Of a stretch of 12,781 nucleotides of DNA, positions 5,717-12,240 are shown in pieces (the first letter of the stretch is position 1; the number at the start of each line of letters is the position of its first letter). The DNA comes from JAHCHG01 sp038251885. GTDB lineage: Bacteria; Acidobacteriota; Blastocatellia; Pyrinomonadales; Pyrinomonadaceae. The notes beneath the pieces were generated by a model. The model saw only the letters and a list, made by a program, of their open reading frames with translations, searched no databases and had not been told where the DNA came from. A program made the translations under genes and the position numbers. The DNA is taken from contig JBBSAX010000150.1 in assembly GCA_038251885.1 (NCBI GenBank), positions 1 through 12,781 on the forward strand. Direction: 5' to 3'.

Positions 5717-8545
5717 ATGATCACAAAATATGAACAATTGAATAAAGGACTAAAACAAACGAACAACAGCAAGATCAGATTGGTTGGTCACGCATTACTG
5801 CTGATGTTATTAGTTTTCTGGACGGGCGGGCAGATTGTGCGGGCTGATACGAACATCGGGAATATTGCGGCTGGCACTACTCCTTTTTCCGTGTCGGTCA
5901 ATCCGGTCACAAACAAAACTTACGTCACTAATCGGGGTAGCGACAGTGTGACGGTGATTGACGGAACGAATAATTCGACTACAACCGTTGCGGTGGGTTC
6001 AGGTCCGGCTTTTTCCGCCGTCAATTCGGTGACAAATAAAATCTATGTCGCTAACTGTGGTTCGACTAACTGCGGTTCGGGAACCGGCAGTGTGACAATC
6101 ATTGACGGCAGCAATAATTCTACTATGACCATCGCAGCTGGCACAAATCCGTATGCCGTCGTCGTTAATTCGGTGACGAATAAAATCTATGTTGCCAATT
6201 ACAACAGCGCGAATGTGACGGTGATTGACGGCACGACTGACACAGTGGCGGCAACCGTTATGGCTGGCACGAATCCCTTGAGCATCGCTCTCAATCCGGT
6301 GACGAATAAAATCTATATCGCTAATCAGGGCGGCAATATAACGGTGATTGACGGCAGCAATAACACAGTGGCGGCGACCGTAACGGCAAGTAACCCTCTC
6401 GCCATCGCGGTCAATCCGGCGACGAATAAAATCTATGCCGTCAATCGAAACAACGGTTTTACCAGCAGTTTAACGGTGATTGACGGCACTAACAATTCAC
6501 AGATGACGATTAACGACAACGGACCAGGCAGAGATTGGTATTCCGTCGCGGTTAGTCCGGTGACGAACAAAATCTATATCGGCGCACTCGCCGGCGGGGT
6601 AATAATATTTGACGGAGCGACAGCTACTAGAGAAACGGATGTTGCAGTCCCCGGAGGCGTTGTGAGTTTGGCGTTCAATCCGGTCACGAACAAAATTTAT
6701 GCCAGCTTTCAATCCAATAATATCACGGTCATTGACGGCACGAACGGTTCGACGACTCTCGCCCCAGTCGGCACAAATTCGTATGGCATCGCGGTCAATC
6801 CGGTGACGAATAAAATTTATGTCGCTAATTTTGGCAGTGCGAATGTGTCGGTGATCATCGGCGATTATAATACGACGGCAACCGTCACGGCTGGTTCATC
6901 ACCTCAATCTGTCGCGGTCAATTCGGTGACGAATAAAATATATGTCGCTAATTTCAACGGTGGGATTGCCACGGTGATTGACGGAACGAATAACTCGACG
7001 ACGACCGTTCCGATTGGCGGCGATTCGGTTGCCGTCGCCGTCAATCCGATAACGAATAAAAGTTATGTGGTCAACCGGCTCACCAACAATGTAACGGTCA
7101 TTGACGGAACAAACAATTCGACGATGACTGTTACGGTCGGTTCGGGTCCGCGCGCCCTGTCAGTCAATCCGGTAACGAATAAAATTTATGTAACTAACAC
7201 CAGCAGCAATACTGTTACCGTCATTGACGGAACGAACAATTCGACGACATCCGTCACAACCGGTGTCGTCGGCTCAAATCCGCAAGCTGTGGCAGTCAAT
7301 CCGGTAACTAACAAAATCTATGTCTGCAACGGCTTCGGTATCGAGAAAGTAACGGTGATTGACGGTGTGACCAACGCAACGACAACAATTGCCGACCCGT
7401 CCAGTTCGGGTCCGATTGCCGTCGCGGTTAATCCGGTCACGAATAAAATCTACGTCGCTAATTCACAAAGCAATAATGTTACCGTGATTGACGGCACGAA
7501 TAACTCGATTGTATCTGTTGCCGTCGGCGCAAATCCGCAAGCCGTGGCAGTCAATTCAATCACGAACAAAATCTATGTTGGAAATGCCGGCAGCGGCAGC
7601 GTCACTGTAATTGATGGCGCGAACAATTTGACCGCCGCTATTACCGTCGGTTCGGGTCCGTTTGCCGTCGCGGTTAATCAGGTGACAAATAAAATTTATA
7701 CCGCCAACAATAGCAGCAATGACTTGACGGTGATTGACGGAACGAACAATTCAACGACGACCATTGCCGTCGGCACAAGCCCGTTCCCCGTCGCGGTCAA
7801 TCCGGTGACGAATAAAATTTACGTTCCCAACATCAGCAGTAACAACGTAACAGTGATTACGCCTGCGCCGACCAATGTGATTCCGTTGAATACGGCAATC
7901 ACGCCCGCCCTACAAAATACGACCACCCAGACACCGACTTTTAGTTTGACGGCAACTTCGACCTACACGCCGAACGCGCCGCCGCCGCAAAATATCTATT
8001 TTCAGATTGACACGGTGATCGGCACATTTACCAAAGCCGTCGAACAAAGCCGCACGGCAACGACTCTGACGGCAAACGCCACGCCCGGAATGCTTCAACC
8101 CGGCTTGCACACCATTTATTTCTTCGCAACCGACGGTTCGGACGCAACTTCGATTAATCCGAGTCGTCCGCCGGAAGAAAAATTCGGCAGCGGCGAATTA
8201 GATATGTTCGCGCCGGAATCGAGTTCGGTGATCGGCGGCATCAATTCATATCAGTTTTTGGTTACTCCAGCCGGACCGTCGGCGGCAAATGTTTCTGTCG
8301 GCGGACGGATTTTAACGGCAGATGGACGTGGAATCCCGCGAGCAATTGTTTCTGTTACCGACGGAGACGGAAATGTGCGGACGGCAAGAACCAATCCGTT
8401 CGGCTATTTTCGCGTCAATGAAGTTCAGACAGGTACAACATACGTCTTTGAGGTGAGAAACAAACAGTATCAGTTTGCCGATAATCCGAGAGTTTTATTT
8501 GTCACCGAGGATTACAGCGAATTGAATTTTACGGCTTTGCCTTAA
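5717..8545 (+). CDS. Secreted YVTN-type beta-propeller repeat protein with C-terminal carboxypeptidase-regulatory-like domain
   Basis: A 942-residue exported protein. The ATG at 5717 follows AAGGAG (5701-5706). A Sec signal is visible: Lys/Arg up to residue 21, a hydrophobic core at about 22-36 and a likely cut after VRA43. Residues about 46-714 hold 16 repeats of 40-48 residues with the core NPVTNKIYVAN followed by VTVIDGTNNST. This is the YVTN family pattern that folds into propeller blades. Residues about 720-855 look like an Ig-like or linker region (ITPALQ, PPPQNIYFQID). The end (about 858-942) has the pattern VGGRILTADGRGIPRAIVSV and NPFGYFRV, and finishes NFTALP. This matches the carboxypeptidase regulatory-like domain common at the ends of Blastocatellia surface proteins. 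No LPxTG or membrane anchor is present. A role in surface binding or adhesion is inference. The gene sits downstream of the 162-residue unknown and is convergent with the patatin gene. Confidence 0.92.
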   Translation: MITKYEQLNKGLKQTNNSKIRLVGHALLLMLLVFWTGGQIVRADTNIGNIAAGTTPFSVSVNPVTNKTYVTNRGSDSVTVIDGTNNSTTTVAVGSGPAFSAVNSVTNKIYVANCGSTNCGSGTGSVTIIDGSNNSTMTIAAGTNPYAVVVNSVTNKIYVANYNSANVTVIDGTTDTVAATVMAGTNPLSIALNPVTNKIYIANQGGNITVIDGSNNTVAATVTASNPLAIAVNPATNKIYAVNRNNGFTSSLTVIDGTNNSQMTINDNGPGRDWYSVAVSPVTNKIYIGALAGGVIIFDGATATRETDVAVPGGVVSLAFNPVTNKIYASFQSNNITVIDGTNGSTTLAPVGTNSYGIAVNPVTNKIYVANFGSANVSVIIGDYNTTATVTAGSSPQSVAVNSVTNKIYVANFNGGIATVIDGTNNSTTTVPIGGDSVAVAVNPITNKSYVVNRLTNNVTVIDGTNNSTMTVTVGSGPRALSVNPVTNKIYVTNTSSNTVTVIDGTNNSTTSVTTGVVGSNPQAVAVNPVTNKIYVCNGFGIEKVTVIDGVTNATTTIADPSSSGPIAVAVNPVTNKIYVANSQSNNVTVIDGTNNSIVSVAVGANPQAVAVNSITNKIYVGNAGSGSVTVIDGANNLTAAITVGSGPFAVAVNQVTNKIYTANNSSNDLTVIDGTNNSTTTIAVGTSPFPVAVNPVTNKIYVPNISSNNVTVITPAPTNVIPLNTAITPALQNTTTQTPTFSLTATSTYTPNAPPPQNIYFQIDTVIGTFTKAVEQSRTATTLTANATPGMLQPGLHTIYFFATDGSDATSINPSRPPEEKFGSGELDMFAPESSSVIGGINSYQFLVTPAGPSAANVSVGGRILTADGRGIPRAIVSVTDGDGNVRTARTNPFGYFRVNEVQTGTTYVFEVRNKQYQFADNPRVLFVTEDYSELNFTALP
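5852..7858 (+). repeat. Sixteen tandem propeller-blade repeats at DNA and protein level
   Basis: About 2.0 kb of tandem units, 120-144 bp each. Each carries a near-identical core of the type AATCCGGTGACGAATAAAAT. At protein level the core is N-[PS]-[VI]-T-N-K-[IS]-Y. Units 6 (SPVTNKIYIGA) and 7 (NPVTNKIYASF) are the most diverged around the core. Such near-identical units can recombine, so the repeat count may vary between strains and may be misassembled in short-read data. Confidence 0.9.
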
Positions 8546-8554
8546 AATTCCAAG

Positions 8555-8598
8555 TCGGTTGTCTTAGACAAAATTATATTTTCAAATATTACAACCGA
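8555..8598. terminator. Possible shared terminator between convergent genes
   Basis: In the 56-bp gap between the propeller gene and the patatin gene, TCGGTTGT (8555-8562) is exactly complementary to ACAACCGA (8591-8598). Between them, ATATTT (8576-8581) can pair with AAATAT (8584-8589). The whole forms an interrupted hairpin usable from either strand. A clean U-run is missing, so an intrinsic terminator is only a fair guess from position and pairing. Confidence 0.4.
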
Positions 8599-8601
8599 AA
8601 T

Positions 8602-9405
8602 TCATTCAGGCTTTGATTGATTTTTGTTCTCGATCAAAGCCTTTATTTTGTCAATTTTACTAAGTGCGGCTTCTTCGCCGGCTTTGATAAATTCGTCGAA
8701 TTTGCCCATTTCGTCGGGGCGCAGATGAGCAATCTGCGGAACGATGACAACATCGGCGCGATGGTGTTGGGCTTTTGAAGCGGCACGTAAGAGCATTAGT
8801 CCTGATTGAAAAAATACACCGAGAAGCGTCGAAGGAGTTCCCCAATAGGTTGCGCCGCAAGCCAAAACGTCAACTGCAATAATGATTTCCGCGCCCATTT
8901 TGCGGACGGCTTTGGTCGGGATTGGTGCAACAACTCCGCCGTCAATTAATTTCTGCCCCTTTTCATCTTCGAGCGGCATAAAAACGCCCGGAATCGCACA
9001 ACTTGCACGGATAGCAAACGGCAGATCGCCTTTATCCTTTAAGACAACTTGTTTTCCTGTTTCTAAATTACAGGCGACAGCGGCAAATGGAATCGGTAAA
9101 TCTTCAAATTTGTGAACGGGAAAATGTTTTTTGATAAAATTGCCCATCGGCGCATTAGTCAAAAAACCTTTTGTCGAATAGGAAAATCCAGCCATTCCCG
9201 TCCACTTTATCTCGCGGGACATTTCAATGATTTCCCCGACATTCAAACCGCTTGCCAATGCGCCACCCGCAAAAGAACCCGCAGAAGTTCCGGCGATCAG
9301 ATCAATCGGAATGTTGTTTTCCTGCAAAACCTTCAGCACGCCGAGATGTGCAAATCCCCGCGCCGCGCCGCCCGAAAGTGCCAAACCTATTTTTTTTCGT
9401 TCCAT
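8602..9405 (-). CDS. Patatin-like phospholipase (RssA/NTE type)
   Basis: A serine lipid acyl hydrolase of 267 residues, close to the usual size of single-domain bacterial patatins. The oxyanion-hole motif SGGAARG is at residues 11-17. The nucleophile elbow G-T-S-A-G is at 39-43 with S41, and the catalytic aspartate is D155 in the DGG motif (IDGGVVAPIP). All parts of the Ser-Asp dyad are intact, so it should be active on phospholipid or lysophospholipid esters. There is no signal peptide or membrane helix, so it is probably cytoplasmic, like RssA. The C-terminal tail (about 235-267) is charged and helical. The start MERKKIGLALSGG is typical for the family. No good Shine-Dalgarno is present, because the DNA just upstream is the heptad-repeat palindrome. 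It is convergent with the propeller gene and divergent from the peptidase gene. Confidence 0.93.
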   Translation of the reverse strand: MERKKIGLALSGGAARGFAHLGVLKVLQENNIPIDLIAGTSAGSFAGGALASGLNVGEIIEMSREIKWTGMAGFSYSTKGFLTNAPMGNFIKKHFPVHKFEDLPIPFAAVACNLETGKQVVLKDKGDLPFAIRASCAIPGVFMPLEDEKGQKLIDGGVVAPIPTKAVRKMGAEIIIAVDVLACGATYWGTPSTLLGVFFQSGLMLLRAASKAQHHRADVVIVPQIAHLRPDEMGKFDEFIKAGEEAALSKIDKIKALIENKNQSKPE

Positions 9406-9410
9406 AATCT

Positions 9411-9492
9411 TGTGAATGGTGAATTATAAATTGTGAACGGTGAATATATTTTCCGGGATTCACCATTCACAATTTACCATTTACCATTATTC
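9411..9492. repeat. Palindrome built of heptameric tandem repeats
   Basis: The left arm is five 7-bp units (9411-9445): TGTGAAT, GGTGAAT, TATAAAT, TGTGAAC, GGTGAAT. The centre is ATATTTTCCGGG (9446-9457). The right arm is five units of the opposite sense (9458-9492): ATTCACC, ATTCACA, ATTTACC, ATTTACC, ATTATTC. The innermost two units of each arm pair with a single mismatch and the outer ones pair imperfectly. It fills most of the gap between the divergent patatin and peptidase genes and touches the translation start region of the former. It resembles the short tandemly repeated heptamers known from cyanobacteria and other phyla. There are no coding features and no target-site duplication that I can see. 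Confidence 0.8.
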
Positions 9493-9548
9493 AGTAATTG
9501 ATTTTAACTTTTCTTTGTGGAAAACTTAAATTCATTTTTCTAGAGATT

Positions 9549-10922
9549 ATGACTCCGACAGAAATTTTACAATTACAACGACCGACGACTAACGCGGATA
9601 TTGCGGCGGGCGAAAATGTTTGCCCGGTTTGCTCACGCGAAGTGCAGTACGGATTTGTGCCGATGCTTGATCTGCCCGAAGATTTGCAAAGGCTGATTCG
9701 TGCAAATGCACCTGACACAAATGATTTTGAAGCCGTCTGCGCCCGTTGCGTGCGGCTTTTTGAACGCGCCAAAGACCAAATTTTAAGCGATGCCGCAATG
9801 AACAAAGACGGTTCGTATGTTCTTTCGACACCTTTGCGGCTCGATGCCGTCGAGGAATTTACAGGCAAAGGCGTAACGATTGCGTTTCTCGATTCGGGAT
9901 TTTATCCGCACGTTGATCTGACTACGCCGGACAATCGGATTATCGGCTATCGCAGTTTGATCGAAGCGGACGGTGATCATAAATCGCTGTTTCAGCCCGA
10001 TGTCGCAAGCTGGCACGGAATGATGACTTCGGTTGTCGCGGCGGGAAACGGTTCGCTTTCAAACGGTTTTTATCGCGGAATCGCGCCCGACGCGAAAGTC
10101 GTTTTAGTGAAATTAGCGAAAACAGGAAGAATAACCGAGCAAAATATCCAAGACGGTTTGGAATGGATTTTGGAAAATCGCAGTAAATACGGCATAAAAA
10201 TCATAAATATTTCGGCGGGCGGCGATTTTGAACAAAGCTATTTGCACGATTCGCTTTCGCAAATTGTCGAAGAATGCGCCGCGCAGGGAATCAGCGTCGT
10301 CTGCGCGGTCGGCAATGCCGGACATCTGCCGCATCATCCCGTTTTTCCTCCGGCAAGTTCGCCTTCATCAATTGCCGTCGGCGGTCTTGACGATAAAAAC
10401 TCGATTAATCGGGCGCGGCGCGGAATGTATCGCTCATCTTACGGTCCGACGATTGACGGTTTTCAAAAACCCGAAATAATCGCGCCGAGTCTTTGGGTCC
10501 CCGCGCCGATTCTGCCGAACACGCCGACGGCGAAACAAGCCGAACTTTTGGAAACTTTAGATAAAGCCGAAGATGCTGATTTACATACGATAATTACGGA
10601 AAATCCTGATATAGATGCCGAACTCGATGCTGCGCTTGACCGTCCTGTGCATTCGATCCGGCAGATCATCGCCTTAAAATTAAGACGCGAAAATGTCATT
10701 ACAAAGCACTACAAATACGTTGACGGAACAAGTTTTGCCGCGCCGATTGTTTCATCGGTCATCGCGCAGATGCTCGAAGCTAAACCTTCTTTAACTCCGC
10801 AACAAATCAAAAGAATTTTAATTTTAACCGCCGAAAGACTGCCTCATTATGAAGTTGACCGGCAAGGCTGGGGCGTGATTAATCCGCGAAAAGCGGTCGA
10901 AATGGCTCTGACTTTTGAATAA
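9549..10922 (+). CDS. Cytoplasmic subtilisin-like serine peptidase (S8) with N-terminal zinc-ribbon-like module
   Basis: A 457-residue S8-family serine protease. The catalytic triad is complete: D115 (FLDSGFYPHVDL), H156 (SWHGMMTS) and S395 (DGTSFAAPIVSS), with the oxyanion asparagine N256 (CAVGNAG). Before the protease domain, residues 20-75 hold two CxxC pairs (C25-C28 and C64-C67), which look like a four-cysteine metal site. Signal peptide and pro-domain are both missing, so the enzyme is likely intracellular. N256 and S395 are 139 residues apart, against 66 in subtilisin BPN'. The extra ~70 residues (about 315-385) are acidic and helix-like (AELLETLDKAEDADLH). The ATG at 9549 (MTPTEILQL) is preferred over the upstream in-frame TTG at 9498, which has no ribosome binding site and lies at the end of the repeat. 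The gene ends right at the REP pair. Confidence 0.9.
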   Translation: MTPTEILQLQRPTTNADIAAGENVCPVCSREVQYGFVPMLDLPEDLQRLIRANAPDTNDFEAVCARCVRLFERAKDQILSDAAMNKDGSYVLSTPLRLDAVEEFTGKGVTIAFLDSGFYPHVDLTTPDNRIIGYRSLIEADGDHKSLFQPDVASWHGMMTSVVAAGNGSLSNGFYRGIAPDAKVVLVKLAKTGRITEQNIQDGLEWILENRSKYGIKIINISAGGDFEQSYLHDSLSQIVEECAAQGISVVCAVGNAGHLPHHPVFPPASSPSSIAVGGLDDKNSINRARRGMYRSSYGPTIDGFQKPEIIAPSLWVPAPILPNTPTAKQAELLETLDKAEDADLHTIITENPDIDAELDAALDRPVHSIRQIIALKLRRENVITKHYKYVDGTSFAAPIVSSVIAQMLEAKPSLTPQQIKRILILTAERLPHYEVDRQGWGVINPRKAVEMALTFE

Positions 10923-11058
10923 TGACTGGAGCGCAGGCTGCCAGCCTGCATGAGCGCGTGAGCGCGAAAAGGTCTTTGCTTCCTATAAACTTAATTTTTA
11001 TCAAACACTGTTTCGCCGCTGACGCGACGATGCAGGCTGGCAGCCTGCGCTCCAGTCA
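10923..11058. repeat. Inverted pair of REP-like palindromes (BIME-like element)
   Basis: The two ends, 10923-10951 and 11030-11058, are perfect 29-bp inverted repeats. Each contains GGAG followed by a palindrome, GCAGGCTG and CAGCCTGC around one base (10933-10949 and 11032-11048). GGAG or GTAG 5' of an imperfect palindrome is the known signature of REP sequences mobilised by RAYT transposases. Similarity between the halves continues inward (CGCGT, AGCG, CGAAA, then TTTG), so the whole is a 136-bp imperfect palindrome around an AT-rich centre. It fills the gap between convergent genes. The left end abuts the peptidase stop and the right end supplies the TGA of the TonB-like gene. It could act as a two-way terminator. 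No transposase is encoded here. Confidence 0.8.
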
Positions 11059-12129
11059 ATTCGGCTTCACAAAATTATAAACCACGAATCCCGTCGCCTT
11101 GACATTTCTGCCGCTGACTTTGACCGGACTGAACTTTGAATTTCGCGCGGCATTTTCAGCGGGGGAACGGAGCAGAGGATTTCCGCTGACCGCTTTTGCC
11201 GAATTTACATTTCCGTTTTCATCAAGCGTGACCAAAACCTGCACTCTGCCCGATGCCCGCATTTCTCTCGCAACCGGCGGATACGAGGGTGTCTGTAAAT
11301 TCAACGCGCGGTCATTTAGTATTCCGGCATTTACCGGAGGCGTATTGCTCGGATTATTAGCGGGCGGCGGTGGCGGCGTGGTCGGTGTCGAACTCGGTCG
11401 CGGTGTTAGGCTAGGTCGCGGTGTCGGTGTTGAACTGTTGGCGTTGGCGTTTGTATTTATATCTTCATCGTCAGGTGTTGGAGTCGGCGTTGGAGTTGGA
11501 GTCGGTGTTGGAGTCGGAGTCGGTGTTGGAGTTTTGGTGTTGGTATTTGTATTCACATTCGCGTTAATGTTTGTGTTTGTATTCGTATTGCTGTTGATAT
11601 TGGAATTGAAATCAAACAGCGAATTATCGCCATCCGGGTTCGCGTTGATATTTTCATTTATCGAATTAATATTGTTATTTATATTTCGATTTTCCGCCGA
11701 ATTCTGATTGCTTAAAACCCAGAAAATGCCTGTTGCCGCAGACAAAACGACGACCGTTCCAATAATTGTGAGAAGCACGACGATTGCCGTATTCGATTCC
11801 TTCGGCGGCGGAACGGAACGCACCGAAGGAGTAGTTTTTGTCCGAATTTGTTGTTTTTCTTCTTCCGTCGTCGGAATGACGATGCGTTGAGAGCTTTGCG
11901 CCGGTTCTACCTTTGTTATGTAATCGCCTGATTCCGGGTCGAGTTCAGGTATCGGTTCAGGGGTTTTGCGGCGAATCACAGTTTCTTCGCCGTAATCATC
12001 GCCCGTGCTTTCGCTCGGAAGTTCGGTAAAATTCGGCTGATTTTCGTCAATTAAAGGTGTTCCGTCTTTGGTGCAGAAACGCAAAATTTCTTCGTCGTAT
12101 TTGGTCTGACAGGCTGGACAGTATTTCAT
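11056..12129 (-). CDS. Zinc-ribbon membrane protein with TonB C-terminal domain
   Basis: A 357-residue protein of unusual layout. Residues 1-27 form a short zinc-ribbon-like motif (CPAC at 4-7 and FCTKDG with C19; only three cysteines, as in related proteins ending in FCxxDG). A charged, Pro-rich cytoplasmic linker follows to about 112. One membrane helix spans about 114-139 (NTAIVVLLTIIGTVVVLSAA). Then comes an Asn/Thr-rich linker (146-199), ten Thr-Pro pairs (200-219), more Pro-rich spacer, and a TonB C-terminal domain (about 278-355) with YPPVAREMRASGRVQVLVTLDENGNV and VVYNF. TonB domains transmit inner-membrane energy to outer-membrane receptors. The Pro-rich spacer fits a periplasm-spanning arm. 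No ExbB or ExbD is nearby, so energy coupling is unproven. The TGA stop lies inside the REP arm. A paralogue lies 111 bp upstream on the same strand. Confidence 0.88.
   Translation of the reverse strand: MKYCPACQTKYDEEILRFCTKDGTPLIDENQPNFTELPSESTGDDYGEETVIRRKTPEPIPELDPESGDYITKVEPAQSSQRIVIPTTEEEKQQIRTKTTPSVRSVPPPKESNTAIVVLLTIIGTVVVLSAATGIFWVLSNQNSAENRNINNNINSINENINANPDGDNSLFDFNSNINSNTNTNTNINANVNTNTNTKTPTPTPTPTPTPTPTPTPTPDDEDINTNANANSSTPTPRPSLTPRPSSTPTTPPPPPANNPSNTPPVNAGILNDRALNLQTPSYPPVAREMRASGRVQVLVTLDENGNVNSAKAVSGNPLLRSPAENAARNSKFSPVKVSGRNVKATGFVVYNFVKPN
11473..11532 (-). repeat. Hexanucleotide tandem repeat encoding (Thr-Pro)x10
   Basis: Ten 6-bp units of the form ACNCCN on the minus strand, 60 bp in all, code for residues 200-219 of the TonB-like protein. 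Third positions vary (GGAGTC, GGTGTT, GGAGTT on the plus strand), so the repeat is not perfect at DNA level. Unit gain or loss stays in frame and would only change the length of the periplasmic arm. Confidence 0.85.
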
Positions 12130-12240
12130 AATTTCAATTTATTAATGCCATTCTTTATATCATCGGAGCTAAAAACTCTCACACAATAATTTAACACTTA
12201 TATCAATAAATCGGCGAATTTGTAAATAAAACAGTAAATC

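Noticed and set aside
9411..9492. CRISPR-like array
   Set aside because: The units are 7 bp and contiguous, with no spacers of regular length and no cas genes.
9498..9548. In-frame TTG start that would lengthen the S8 peptidase by 17 residues
   Set aside because: It has no Shine-Dalgarno and begins just past the heptad repeat; the added residues look like translated non-coding DNA and are not needed by the family.
11099..11707. 202-codon plus-strand open frame rich in Gly-Val repeats
   Set aside because: It is the antisense of the Thr-Pro and Asn/Thr-rich tract of the TonB-like gene; the Gly-Val repeats simply mirror the hexanucleotide repeat.
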